A stretch of 64,000 nucleotides of DNA from Muribaculaceae bacterium (GTDB taxonomy: Bacteria; Bacteroidota; Bacteroidia; Bacteroidales; Muribaculaceae). Positions within the stretch are counted from its first letter, which is position 1. Every line of letters begins with the position of its first letter. Positions 7,886 to 16,631 of this stretch are shown here, one piece after another. Location of the stretch: assembly GCA_017505535.1 (NCBI GenBank), contig JAFVPD010000015.1, positions 62,001 through 126,000 of the forward strand. Direction: 5' to 3'. The notes under the pieces were generated by a model. The model searched no databases, was not told the DNA's origin, and saw only the letters and a list, made by a program, of their open reading frames with translations. Made by a program: the position numbers and the translations under genes.

Positions 7886-8446
7886 TCATTTTGGAGTTAT
7901 GATAATGTTGTCATATTTATATGACAATTTCTTTAAGGTGGGTAATAGTTCTGTTGTAAAAATTGTACTATTATTAATCGGTAATACTTTTATGTTTCGT
8001 AAAAACTGTGTCTCATTCATTGAATCGGGTAAATTCACATAAATGCTAAATGAGCCTTGAGGAGACAATAATTTAAAAAAAGTTGAATATAATTCAGAAA
8101 AGTTGTCGGTATCTTCAATGATTAGAGTACTACCATATTCATATATTATTTGTTGTAATGAAAAATCTCCGATTCTTTTCTTGAAATATCGTAATGGGTC
8201 TTTTTCTGTCTCATTCTGTTCAATCCATAATAGGCATTCTGTAGAATGATGGTTGATAATGTCATATCGATAACATTTGTACGATGTAGAATCTTCGAGA
8301 TATTGACCAATAACTATTGGAGTAATTAATACTCTATCATACCCATCAAATTCTCCTGATTTTACATCTGCAAAAGAATATAATAGGATTGAGATACTAA
8401 TTAATCTTAATCCATTAAATTTATTCCATATTTTTAATTGTTTCAT
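7886..8446 (-). CDS. Unknown exported/membrane protein at the head of the Rhs array
   Basis: 186 residues with a hydrophobic N-terminal segment at about residues 13-27 (GLRLISISILLYSFA), a likely signal peptide or anchor. The rest is AT-rich coding sequence without a recognised domain. It ends 9 bp before the Rhs-core/M91-like gene. By the toxin-then-immunity order seen elsewhere in this array it would be the immunity gene of a toxin tail that is no longer present upstream. A -7-like box (TATATTTG, 8517-8524) lies about 70 bp upstream without a matching -33 element. Confidence 0.5.
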   Translation of the reverse strand: MKQLKIWNKFNGLRLISISILLYSFADVKSGEFDGYDRVLITPIVIGQYLEDSTSYKCYRYDIINHHSTECLLWIEQNETEKDPLRYFKKRIGDFSLQQIIYEYGSTLIIEDTDNFSELYSTFFKLLSPQGSFSIYVNLPDSMNETQFLRNIKVLPINNSTIFTTELLPTLKKLSYKYDNIIITPK

Positions 8447-8662
8447 TGATTGCTTTATTTATCGTTTCTATTTGATTTAGGGCGAGTCGTTTAGTTTTTG
8501 TCTTACGGCTCAATTACAAATATAGAGATAATTTACGAAACAGCGAGATTTGGCGTAGAAAAAATGAAAAATTTTACATATCGAAATGATTTTTTTAAAT
8601 ATGGAGGGAAACGATGGTCGTTTGATTAATTAGAATGAAAGCATCAGGTAGAAAATGGGGCT

Positions 8663-8695
8663 AAAACAAAACCCGATAGCAGAAACTATCGGGTT
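8663..8695 (-). terminator. Rho-independent terminator of nfnAB
   Basis: A perfect 10-bp stem (AACCCGATAG / CTATCGGGTT) with a 6-nt loop, followed on the minus strand by TTTGTTTTAG. It lies 29 bp past the nfnB stop. Confidence 0.85.
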
Positions 8696-8723
8696 GGTTA
8701 TAAATGAAGATGAGATTTCTTGA

Positions 8724-10190
8724 TTACTTAGAGAGTGCTTCGGCCATAGATGCGGCAGCGCGACGTCCGTCGCCCATTGCAAGGATTACGGTAGCTCCAC
8801 CTCTCACGATGTCACCACCGGCATAAAGGTCGTCAAGTGATGACTGCATGGTGGATTCATCTACTACGATAGTGCCTCGGCGAGATGTCTCAAGTTGAGA
8901 GATTGCGTTGGGAATTAGAGGGTTGGGAGACACGCCAACGCTGACAATGACCAAATCGACGGGTATTTCTTCAATTGCGCCTTCAATAGCCACCGGCGAG
9001 CGACGTCCGTCGGCATCGGGTTCTCCGAGCTCCATTTTTTGAACGAGCATTGTAGATACACGACCTTTATCGTCGGCTTTGTATTCAATGGGGTTGTGGA
9101 GTGTCAAAAATTGAACGCCTTCCTCTTTGGCATGTTTAACTTCTTCAACTCGGGCCGGCATTTCGGCTTCGCTACGGCGATATATAATCATGACCGTTTC
9201 GGCACCCATGCGACGTGCTGTGCGCACAGAGTCCATAGCGGTGTTTCCTCCGCCAATCACTGCAACTCGTTTGCCTTGAAGAACCGGGGTGTCCCAATCG
9301 GCACGTCCTGCACCCATGAGATTCACGCGAGTGAGATATTCGTTGCTTGACATTACTCCGTTGAGGTTTTCACCGGGAATGCCCATGAAACGAGGTAATC
9401 CGGCACCTGATGCTACAAATATGCCTTTAAAGCCCATCTCATGAAGGTCGTCGTAGGTGAGTGTTTTGCCAACGATGCAGTCTTTGATAAATTCCACACC
9501 CATTGCACGCAATCCGTCGATTTCGACTTCAACAACGGCGTTGGGAAGTCGGAATTCGGGAATACCATATTTCAGCACACCTCCAATTTCGTGAAGAGCT
9601 TCAAAAACTGTTACGCTGAAACCTCTTTTGGCCATGTCGCCGGCAAAAGATAGCCCGGCCGGACCAGAGCCAACAACTGCAACTTTGATTCCGTTTTTGT
9701 CGGCGATGGTTGGTTGGGCGATGTTGCCACTGAGACGTTCGGTGTCGGCGGCAAATCGTTCAAGGTATCCAATTGCCACCGGCTCTTTTTTCATCTTATG
9801 ATATATGCATCGAGATTCGCATTGTTTTTCTTGGGGACACACTCGGCCACACACTGCGGGTAAAGCGCTGGTCTCTTTTAATACAACTGCGGCTGCATGG
9901 AAGTCTCCACGCTCGATGTTTTTAATGAATCCGGGAATATTAATGTTTACCGGACAGCCTGTAACACATTGAGGGTCGGGGCAGTCCATGCATCGAGAAG
10001 CCTCAATTACAGCTTGCTCGGCATTAATTCCTTGGTTAACTTCCTCGTTGCATGTAACTCGATATTGGGGATCCAATTCGGGCATTTTTACGCGAGCAAT
10101 TGCAGTGCGTTCTTTGGCAGTGAGACGTTTGCGAAGGTCTTCGCGCCATTGGGCATCGCGAGGAGCCGATGTATTATTATTGTTGCTCAT
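8724..10190 (-). CDS. nfnB: NfnB / GltD-like NADPH:acceptor oxidoreductase subunit
   Basis: 488 residues of the glutamate-synthase small-subunit family. The N-terminal domain has two cysteine clusters for [4Fe-4S] centres (CMDCPDPQCVTGCP near residue 68, CGRVCPQEKQCESRC near residue 114). An FAD motif follows (VAVVGSGPAGLS, residue ~170), then an NADPH motif (VAVIGGGNTAMDS, residue ~310). The gene sits 24 bp behind a FAD/[2Fe-2S] subunit and not next to a large GOGAT subunit. That favours NfnAB, the electron-bifurcating NADH-dependent ferredoxin:NADP oxidoreductase, over glutamate synthase. Many annotations would call it gltD or gltA. Confidence 0.85.
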   Translation of the reverse strand: MSNNNNTSAPRDAQWREDLRKRLTAKERTAIARVKMPELDPQYRVTCNEEVNQGINAEQAVIEASRCMDCPDPQCVTGCPVNINIPGFIKNIERGDFHAAAVVLKETSALPAVCGRVCPQEKQCESRCIYHKMKKEPVAIGYLERFAADTERLSGNIAQPTIADKNGIKVAVVGSGPAGLSFAGDMAKRGFSVTVFEALHEIGGVLKYGIPEFRLPNAVVEVEIDGLRAMGVEFIKDCIVGKTLTYDDLHEMGFKGIFVASGAGLPRFMGIPGENLNGVMSSNEYLTRVNLMGAGRADWDTPVLQGKRVAVIGGGNTAMDSVRTARRMGAETVMIIYRRSEAEMPARVEEVKHAKEEGVQFLTLHNPIEYKADDKGRVSTMLVQKMELGEPDADGRRSPVAIEGAIEEIPVDLVIVSVGVSPNPLIPNAISQLETSRRGTIVVDESTMQSSLDDLYAGGDIVRGGATVILAMGDGRRAAASMAEALSK

Positions 10191-10214
10191 GGTGAGTTCC
10201 TTTTTGGTTAAATA

Positions 10215-10997
10215 TTAATTATATGAGCGCAGACGCATTAGCATTTCATCAAAGTCAACTTTGTGGGCGTCAAACTCAGGACCATCGATACACACAAATC
10301 GTGTTTTGCCTTCTACTGTGATGCGGCAAGCTCCGCACATTCCTGTTCCATCAACCATGATTGTATTGAGCGAACATACTGTGGGCACATTATATTTCTT
10401 TGTGAGTAGCGATACAAATTTCATCATAATTGCAGGTCCGATGGTTACAACTTGATCAACCTTTTCTCGTTGTATTACTTCTTCAACGCCATTGGTGACA
10501 AGTCCTTGACGTCCGTAAGAACCGTCGTCGGTCATTATAATTACTTCATCGGAGTAGGGGCGCACTTGGTCTTCAAGAATGATGAGGTCTTTGGAACGTG
10601 CTGCAAGTACGGTAATGACTTTGTTGCCGGCCTGTTTCATTGCCTTGATGATTGGAAGCAATGGAGCAACACCAACACCACCACCGCAACACACCACGGT
10701 GCCAACGTTTTCAATGTGAGTGGCTTTTCCTAACGGCCCAACAACGTCGGTGAGATAATCTCCGGGGTTAAGTGCACAGATTTTTTGTGTTGAATTGCCG
10801 ATGGCTTGGATAACGAGAGTGATAGTACCACGTTCAATATCGGCGTCAGCAATTGTGAGCGGAATACGTTCACCATGTTCTCCGGCGCGCACGATAACGA
10901 AATGTCCGGGACGGCGTGAACGAGCAATCATTGGAGCTTCTACAACAAGTTTGACAACTTTCTCGGAAAAATGCTCCTTTTCAATTATTTTGTTCAT
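10215..10997 (-). CDS. nfnA: NfnA: sulfide/dihydroorotate dehydrogenase-like FAD/NAD-binding subunit
   Basis: 260 residues of the ferredoxin-NADP-reductase fold. An N-terminal FAD-binding barrel contains RIPLTIAD. An NAD-binding Rossmann domain starts near residue 100 (TVVCCGGGVGVAPLLPIIKAM). The C-terminal cysteine cluster is CSLN...GTGMCGACRIT...FVCIDGPEFDAH, which ligates a [2Fe-2S] centre in NfnA and PyrK-type proteins. It is the first gene of a two-gene operon with nfnB. Together they would exchange reducing equivalents between NADH, NADPH and ferredoxin in the cytoplasm. Confidence 0.88.
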   Translation of the reverse strand: MNKIIEKEHFSEKVVKLVVEAPMIARSRRPGHFVIVRAGEHGERIPLTIADADIERGTITLVIQAIGNSTQKICALNPGDYLTDVVGPLGKATHIENVGTVVCCGGGVGVAPLLPIIKAMKQAGNKVITVLAARSKDLIILEDQVRPYSDEVIIMTDDGSYGRQGLVTNGVEEVIQREKVDQVVTIGPAIMMKFVSLLTKKYNVPTVCSLNTIMVDGTGMCGACRITVEGKTRFVCIDGPEFDAHKVDFDEMLMRLRSYN

Positions 10998-11029
10998 TTT
11001 TTATAATGATTGATAATAAACGATTGGTT

Positions 11030-11064
11030 ATTGACTGCAAAGTTATAGAAAATTATTAACTTTG
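11030..11064. promoter_or_regulatory. Divergent promoter region, nfnA / C1 peptidase
   Basis: A -7 box TAACTTTG (11057-11064) reads toward the peptidase, with a weak ATTG 23 bp upstream. A second -7 box, TAACTTTG on the minus strand (11038-11045), reads toward nfnA. Neither has a perfect -33 TTTG, so strength is uncertain. Confidence 0.45.
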
Positions 11065-11093
11065 CGATACTAAAACCAATAAATTATCACAAT

Positions 11094-12290
11094 ATGAAAT
11101 ATTTACTTAGTTGCGCATTGGCGTTATCGGTGTGTGTGACAGCATTGGCTGACGATAAAAAAGCGGACCTTGACTCTGCCGGGTTTAAATTTACCGATGT
11201 TAAAATAGTGAAGACTACATCGGTTAAAGATCAAAATAAATCGGGTACATGTTGGTGTTTTGCCGGAACAAGCCATTTTGAAGATGAGATAATTAAAGCG
11301 TCGGGAGATTCGCTCGACCTTTCTGAGATGTTTACTGTGCGCTATTGCTATTTGGAAAAGGCTATTCGTTATGTGCGCATGTATGGTTCTACGGCATTTT
11401 CTCCCGGAGGAAGCATTCTTGATGTGCCCTATGTGTGGGAAAAATATGGCGCAATACCCGAAGAGGTATATAACGGACTTGGCTATGGTGAAGAAAAACA
11501 TAATCATGGGGAATTGCACGCTGTATTGAGCGCATATATGAGATCGGTAGAAGCTAATCCAAATAAGAAACTTACAACTGCATGGAAAAAAGGTCTTGAA
11601 GGTATTCTTGATGCTTATTTTGGTGAAATCCCCGAAACATTTACCTATAAGGGAAAAACCTACACTCCGAAAAGTTATGCAAAATCATTGGGCTTGGTGT
11701 CCGACAACTATATAGCAGTATCGTCGTTCACTCATCACCCCTATTATAAGCCGTTTGTGCTTGAAGTTGCCGACAACTGGCTTTGGGGACAATATCAAAA
11801 TGTGCCCATGGAAGAGCTCAAAGCGATTGTTGACAATGCTATTGAAAACGGTTATAGTGTAGTGTGGGCTGCCGATGTGAGTGAAGGCGGTTTCAAATGG
11901 AAAAATGGTTTAGCCGTTTTGCCAAAAGGAAAAGACCAAGGAGACATGAATGCAACTGAATTGGCTCGTTGGGTGAAACTGTCAGACAAAGAACGTCAAG
12001 ATGCCAAATATAAGATTGATGGACCGGTTGAAGAGGTTGAGGTGACTCAAGAGTTGCGTCAAGAAATGTTTGACCGTCTTGAAACAACCGATGACCATGG
12101 TATGGTGATTGTTGGTACTGCTGTTGACCAAGAGGGAAACAAATACTATAAGGTTAAAAACTCATGGGATACCAACCAAATTTATGACGGATACTTCTAT
12201 GTGTCAGAACCTTATTTCTTGGCCAAAACTCTAAGTGTGCTTGTAAATAAGAATGCGATACCCGCATCAATTGCAAAGAAAATGAAATAA
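11094..12290 (+). CDS. C1 family (bleomycin hydrolase-like) aminopeptidase, exported
   Basis: 398 residues with a signal peptide (MKYLLSCALALSVCVTALA). The papain-type active site is complete: Cys53 in NKSGTCWCFAG, His in DDHGMVIVG near residue 337, and Asn in YYKVKNSWD near residue 360. This is the PepC/bleomycin hydrolase group, but it is secreted instead of cytoplasmic, as is common in Bacteroidales. A peptide-scavenging or envelope role is likely. It is monocistronic, with its own promoter region and a terminator. Confidence 0.9.
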   Translation: MKYLLSCALALSVCVTALADDKKADLDSAGFKFTDVKIVKTTSVKDQNKSGTCWCFAGTSHFEDEIIKASGDSLDLSEMFTVRYCYLEKAIRYVRMYGSTAFSPGGSILDVPYVWEKYGAIPEEVYNGLGYGEEKHNHGELHAVLSAYMRSVEANPNKKLTTAWKKGLEGILDAYFGEIPETFTYKGKTYTPKSYAKSLGLVSDNYIAVSSFTHHPYYKPFVLEVADNWLWGQYQNVPMEELKAIVDNAIENGYSVVWAADVSEGGFKWKNGLAVLPKGKDQGDMNATELARWVKLSDKERQDAKYKIDGPVEEVEVTQELRQEMFDRLETTDDHGMVIVGTAVDQEGNKYYKVKNSWDTNQIYDGYFYVSEPYFLAKTLSVLVNKNAIPASIAKKMK

Positions 12291-12316
12291 TGGGATAGCA
12301 TTATAACCTAAAAATT

Positions 12317-12350
12317 ACGGTCGCAACACTATGCTGCGACCGTTTTTATT
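12317..12350 (+). terminator. Rho-independent terminator after C1 peptidase
   Basis: 9-bp stem ACGGTCGCA / TGCGACCGT with a 9-nt loop, followed by TTTTATT. It lies 27 bp after the stop codon. The TPR gene on the other strand ends just beyond it. Confidence 0.88.
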
Positions 12351-12360
12351 GTCTGATAGT

Positions 12361-12636
12361 TTATGGGTTGAAGATGTCGGGGTTGAAAAAGTTGTCAATA
12401 TCCTGGCCCAATTCTATTGCTCGCCGGGCAGGGCTATTGGGGTTGATTTCAACGGCTTTGGTATAGTCGTTGATAGCTTGCCGACGGTTTCCCATGCGCC
12501 AATGCAGCTTGCCACGCCAAAACCATGCATCCTCATTTTGAGGCTCGCTGTCAAGGGTGTCGTTGATTAAGTTTATAGCCTCCGATATACGATTATGAGA
12601 TATTAACTCGTTTATTTTTTGAAAATCCAAAGCCAT
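12361..12636 (-). CDS. Small TPR-repeat protein
   Basis: 91 residues with about two tetratricopeptide helices-turn-helices. The clearest runs from residue ~35 (NEDAWFWRGKLHWRMGNRRQ) into AINDYTKAVEINPNSPAR. There is no signal peptide, so it should be cytoplasmic and act in protein-protein contacts. Its 5' end overlaps the promoter of the divergent phytase gene. Confidence 0.82.
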   Translation of the reverse strand: MALDFQKINELISHNRISEAINLINDTLDSEPQNEDAWFWRGKLHWRMGNRRQAINDYTKAVEINPNSPARRAIELGQDIDNFFNPDIFNP

Positions 12637-12648
12637 TTTGTAATTTTG
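12618..12648 (+). promoter_or_regulatory. Promoter of the MINPP-type phosphatase gene
   Basis: TTTG (12618-12621), 19-bp spacer, TAATTTTG (12641-12648). It fits the Bacteroidetes primary-sigma consensus exactly. The start site should fall near 12655, leaving a very short leader before the ATG at 12671. The -33 element lies inside the first codons of the divergent TPR gene. Confidence 0.7.
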
Positions 12649-12670
12649 AACCGTTTAAAAGTATAACGTT

Positions 12671-13933
12671 ATGCAACGAATTTTATTTTTGATTGTTTAT
12701 ATATTAGTTGCACATGTGGCAATGCAAGCTGTTGATCCCACTGCAACCATATATAATAATGAAGAATGTCAAGGTTCGCTTAGGCCTTATCCTATGCCAG
12801 AGAGTGCCTATGATTATCCCGATACGCTCACTCCGGTGTTCATCAATCATGTGGGGCGTCATGGTTCTCGTTTCCCGGCATCGGCAACCAATTGTGTTAC
12901 GATGCGTAGGGCATTGTTACATGCCGATTCGATTGGGTCGATAACAAAACTTGGCCGAGAATTTTTGGAACTGACCGACTATGTAATTGCTCGAAGTAAC
13001 AATCAATGGGGAGCGCTTGACTCGCTTGGCATGGCCGAACATAGAGGTATTGCGTCTCGCATGTTTAGTAATTTCCCGCAAGTATTATCGGGCGGTAATA
13101 TTAAGGCAATTTCTTCCTATTCTCCACGATGCATAATGAGCATGTATTCATTTACCCATCAGTTGTCGCGATTGAATAATCGCCTTGAAATTGAAACGGT
13201 TTCGGGCCGAGATCAATCGTTGCTCATGCGCCCCTTTGATGTGGATCAGGAGTATATAGAATTTCGAAAAGATGATGAGGCAATGAAGCCCTACGACGAA
13301 TATATATTGCAAGCAATCCCATTGGAGCCGTTGCGTAGAATTCTTGGTGAGTCCTATCCCTATGATGCGATTGATGCACGTTCGCTTGCTCTTGTGCAAT
13401 ATTATGTTATTGCCGGCATGAGTGCCATGCAAGTGGAGTGTGATGCAAGTCGTTATTTCACCACAGAAGAATATAACCGATTGTGGTCATGCTTCAATAT
13501 GCGCCAGTACATTCAACGCACATCTACCACCATCTCAACAATTCCGGCCGATATAGCATCGCCATTGTTACTTGATATTATTGCCACCACCGATGCAGTT
13601 GTAGAAGGACGCAGTTCGCTCAAAGCAGTATTGCGTTTTGGCCATGCCGAAACAATGATGCCATTGCTGTCGTTAATGAGAATAGATGGCTGTTATTATA
13701 AAACAAACTATTTTGATACGGTGGCCAAAAATTGGAGAGATTTTGATGTGGTGCCTATGGCGGCAAATTTACAAATGATATTATTCCGTAATTCAAAAGG
13801 AGAATATTTTGTGAGATTTGATCGCAATGAAAAACCATGCGCAGTTTTGCCTGGTAGTGACGATGTATATGTTCCTTGGAATGTCATGCGTGAGTATCTC
13901 ATGCGATGTGTTCCAATTTATTATCAATTATAA
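12671..13933 (+). CDS. Histidine acid phosphatase, MINPP-type phytase
   Basis: 420 residues with an N-terminal signal peptide (cleavage probably near MQAVDP). The catalytic motif RHGSR is at residues 63-67. The proton-donor motif is HAE (residue 325), as in multiple inositol polyphosphate phosphatases, and not the HD of classical phytases. Size and motifs agree with the characterised Bacteroides thetaiotaomicron MINPP. It is expected to release phosphate from inositol hexakisphosphate (phytate) in the periplasm or at the cell surface. It has its own promoter. Confidence 0.87.
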   Translation: MQRILFLIVYILVAHVAMQAVDPTATIYNNEECQGSLRPYPMPESAYDYPDTLTPVFINHVGRHGSRFPASATNCVTMRRALLHADSIGSITKLGREFLELTDYVIARSNNQWGALDSLGMAEHRGIASRMFSNFPQVLSGGNIKAISSYSPRCIMSMYSFTHQLSRLNNRLEIETVSGRDQSLLMRPFDVDQEYIEFRKDDEAMKPYDEYILQAIPLEPLRRILGESYPYDAIDARSLALVQYYVIAGMSAMQVECDASRYFTTEEYNRLWSCFNMRQYIQRTSTTISTIPADIASPLLLDIIATTDAVVEGRSSLKAVLRFGHAETMMPLLSLMRIDGCYYKTNYFDTVAKNWRDFDVVPMAANLQMILFRNSKGEYFVRFDRNEKPCAVLPGSDDVYVPWNVMREYLMRCVPIYYQL

Positions 13934-13968
13934 TAACAATTATTTTTTAACACTAAATTCTTATAATT

Positions 13969-14511
13969 ATGGCAGAATTAAAAGGTTCTAAAACCGAAAA
14001 AAATTTGATGGAAGCTTTTGCAGGTGAGTCAATGGCTCGCAACAAGTACACTTACTATGCTTCTAAAGCTCGTAAAGATGGTTACGAACAAATCGCTAAA
14101 ATCTTTGAAGAAACAGCCAATAACGAAAAGGAACACGCTAAAATTTGGTTTAAAATTCTTCATGACGAGGATATCCCATCTACAGCTGAAAACTTGCTCG
14201 ATGCTGCTCAAGGTGAAAATTATGAGTGGACCGACATGTATGCTCGTTTTGCAGAAGATGCTCGTGCTGAAGGATTCACCAAGATTGCGGCTCTCTTTGA
14301 CTTGGTTGGAAAAATTGAAAAAGAACACGAAACTCGCTATCGCAAACTTCTTGCAAATGTTGAAGGTCAATTGGTATTCTCTCGCGAAGGTGATATGATT
14401 TGGGAATGTTCTAATTGCGGTCATATTGTTATTGGAAAGAAAGCCCCTGCTATGTGTCCAGTATGTAAACACCCACAATCATTCTTCCAAATCAAAGCTG
14501 AAAATTATTAA
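13969..14511 (+). CDS. rbr: Rubrerythrin
   Basis: 180 residues. An N-terminal ferritin-like diiron domain ([16 protein letters not shown], later [11 protein letters not shown] and [14 protein letters not shown], giving the ExxH ligand pairs) is followed by a C-terminal rubredoxin-like Fe(Cys)4 site (CSNCGH ... [11 protein letters not shown]). It reduces hydrogen peroxide in the cytoplasm of anaerobes, protecting against oxygen exposure. It is a single gene with a strong terminator and codon usage typical of highly expressed genes. Confidence 0.96.
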   Translation: MAELKGSKTEKNLMEAFAGESMARNKYTYYASKARKDGYEQIAKIFEETANNEKEHAKIWFKILHDEDIPSTAENLLDAAQGENYEWTDMYARFAEDARAEGFTKIAALFDLVGKIEKEHETRYRKLLANVEGQLVFSREGDMIWECSNCGHIVIGKKAPAMCPVCKHPQSFFQIKAENY

Positions 14512-14541
14512 GCAGTATATATTTCCTGCATATTATTCTAC

Positions 14542-14573
14542 AAAGGTCGGAAAAACTCCGACCTTTGCTTTTG
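14542..14573 (+). terminator. Rho-independent terminator of rubrerythrin
   Basis: 10-bp stem AAAGGTCGGA / TCCGACCTTT with a 5-nt loop, followed by GCTTTTGG. It lies 31 bp past the rbr stop. Confidence 0.85.
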
Positions 14574-14674
14574 GTATATATTATCCGGGTTATGTCGTTA
14601 TATTCTATCGTGAATATGGAAAGTCAACGGAATGTAATAGATATTACATAGGGAAATTGTATTGAGATGTGCTA

Positions 14675-16123
14675 TTAATTTGCCGTAGAGTCCTCTTGGG
14701 GTTGTCTGACTATTTTGTAGCCAATGTATGCTACGATAATTGACATTATGGGGCTTAAATAGTTGAAGATGCAGTATGGGAGATAGGTTAAGGTAGCAAC
14801 TCCCAATACGGTGGCTTGGGTGACACCACATGAATTCCATGGAATTAGAACCGATGTAACCGATACCGAGTCTTCAAGAGTTCTACTGAGTAGCCGAGTC
14901 TCCAATCCATTGTCGCGATAGAGTTTTTTATATACGTTTCCTCCCAATATAATAGAAAGGTATTGGTCGCCTGTGCATGCGTTGAAAAATAGACCACTCC
15001 CAACGGTGGCTGTTACAATCGAGCGGATTGAATGTAAGCGTCGTGTAAATGCTTTGGTTATAGCTGCAATCATGCCACTTCCAAGCAACATGCCACCAAA
15101 TGTCATTGCACATAATACGAGATAAATTGTAGGCATCATTCCCTCCATTCCACCGGTTGCCACAAGTGAATTAAGCATTTCATCTCCGGTATCGATTGAT
15201 GTTGAAGTGAACAATACTTTTATTACGGCTAAGAATCCATTATTGTCGATTGAGGCAACTATTTGAGGCTGAAAAATGAACATTCCGATAATTCCTAATG
15301 ATGTGCTTATAATGAGTGTCATCAATGGTTTAACTCTGAAAATTATGAGCGTGCATGTTATGAGTGGAATGAGCAATGGCCATGGCGAAATGTTAAACGT
15401 TGACTGAAGATGAACAATGATGTCATGCTGTTCAATCATGGGTTGAGGCGAGGAAAATAATCCATAGGCGAGGAAAACCAGTAGAGAGATTGTCATAGAT
15501 GGGACAGTGGTGATCATCATGTATTTGATGTGAGTAAACATCTCAACACCACATGATGTAGAAGCAAGCACGGTAGAGTCGGACAATGGCGAAACTTTAT
15601 CGCCAAAATAGGCTCCTGAAATAATAGCACCTGCAATCCACCCCGGTTCATAGCCCATCACTGAGCCGATACCAATAAATGCAACTCCTATAGTAGCAAT
15701 AGTGGTCCACGATGTACCACTTAACACCGAAACGATTGCACAGATACTACAAGTGAGAAACAAAAATAACATAGGGTTCAGGATCTCCAAGCCATATACA
15801 ATGAGAGTGGGTACGACGCCACTCATCATCCAAGATGCAGAAACGGTGGCAATACTCAATAACACCGGTATGGCCGGCATTGTTTGTTTTGCGCTTTTTA
15901 TTAATCCTTGCAATAATTGTTTCCAAGTGCGCCCTGTAAAAACCAATGCGAGAATGGCTGCCAATACAGCAGCTCCAAACAGTATATAATGGCTGACCGA
16001 CAATGCGGCTTCTGATCCTTGAGTTATAATTACCGATACGATTGCGGTTAATAATGTCCCTACCGGAATGAGCGATAGCGCAAGTGATGGTAATTTTGTA
16101 TTATTTTTAGTCTGATTTTTCAA
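14675..16123 (-). CDS. nhaC: NhaC-family Na+/H+ antiporter
   Basis: 482 residues with about 11-12 hydrophobic segments. It carries the NhaC signature GDKVSPLSDSTVLASTSCGV near residue 175. Likely exchanges cytoplasmic Na+ for H+ across the inner membrane; some family members move organic acids or amino acids instead. It is a single gene, and a -7-like box (TAATTTTG on the minus strand, 16198-16205) lies about 75 bp upstream. Confidence 0.88.
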   Translation of the reverse strand: MKNQTKNNTKLPSLALSLIPVGTLLTAIVSVIITQGSEAALSVSHYILFGAAVLAAILALVFTGRTWKQLLQGLIKSAKQTMPAIPVLLSIATVSASWMMSGVVPTLIVYGLEILNPMLFLFLTCSICAIVSVLSGTSWTTIATIGVAFIGIGSVMGYEPGWIAGAIISGAYFGDKVSPLSDSTVLASTSCGVEMFTHIKYMMITTVPSMTISLLVFLAYGLFSSPQPMIEQHDIIVHLQSTFNISPWPLLIPLITCTLIIFRVKPLMTLIISTSLGIIGMFIFQPQIVASIDNNGFLAVIKVLFTSTSIDTGDEMLNSLVATGGMEGMMPTIYLVLCAMTFGGMLLGSGMIAAITKAFTRRLHSIRSIVTATVGSGLFFNACTGDQYLSIILGGNVYKKLYRDNGLETRLLSRTLEDSVSVTSVLIPWNSCGVTQATVLGVATLTYLPYCIFNYLSPIMSIIVAYIGYKIVRQPQEDSTAN

Positions 16124-16234
16124 CTCTCTATACGTTAAACAAATTGGTTATTGGAATTTGTTTTAGACTCAAATTTTGCCATTTGATTTTCAGAGTGCAA
16201 AATTAGTCAAAAAAAATATTCTGACTACTATTTT

Positions 16235-16266
16235 TTTGTTGAATTAATATTTAATTACTAACTTTG
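16235..16266 (+). promoter_or_regulatory. Promoter of the cobalamin-uptake operon
   Basis: TTTG (16235-16238), a 20-bp spacer and TAACTTTG (16259-16266). This is a perfect Bacteroidetes promoter ending 4 bp before the riboswitch P1 stem. Confidence 0.8.
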
Positions 16267-16270
16267 CGCC

Positions 16271-16450
16271 GTATTGGTGTGGAGGCCCGCTCGGGGTTAC
16301 TCCACTTAATAGGGAATCAGGTGAAAATCCTGGACAGTCCCGCTGCTGTGAGTTTCACGTAGCATCGCCGACATTCTCTAGCCACTGAGATTTAGAGCAT
16401 CTTGGGAAGGCAGTTGGTAGATGGAAACAAGTCAGAAGACCTGCCGGTAC
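16271..16450 (+). promoter_or_regulatory. Cobalamin (B12) riboswitch
   Basis: The aptamer is closed by a P1 stem of GTATTGG (16271-16277) with CCGGTAC (16444-16450). Between them are the class hallmarks: GGGAATCAGGTGAAAATCC, GGACAGTCCCGCTGCTGTGA and the B12-box segment GTCAGAAGACCTGCC. Downstream, a GTATG/CATAC pairing precedes a T-rich run (about 16510-16530), which could be a terminator-type expression platform. When adenosyl- or other cobalamin is plentiful, transcription or translation of the receptor operon is expected to fall. Confidence 0.95.
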
Positions 16451-16631
16451 AATTAAATGTTTCAATAGCTTACGAGGTATGAGCTTTGGAAAGCAAAGGC
16501 ATTTGTAACGCATACTGTCTTCTTTTTAATATCTACCCAACGTTATAATGCGTTGTTTTGTTGCGGCTTGTTTCATTGCCATTTCTCTAAGTTATTTTGA
16601 CATATATATTGTTTAACTTAATCAAGTCAAA

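Noticed and set aside
2897..8446. Insertion sequence or transposon as the cause of the Rhs repeats
   Set aside because: No transposase, terminal inverted repeats or target duplications are visible; repeat borders follow protein modules.
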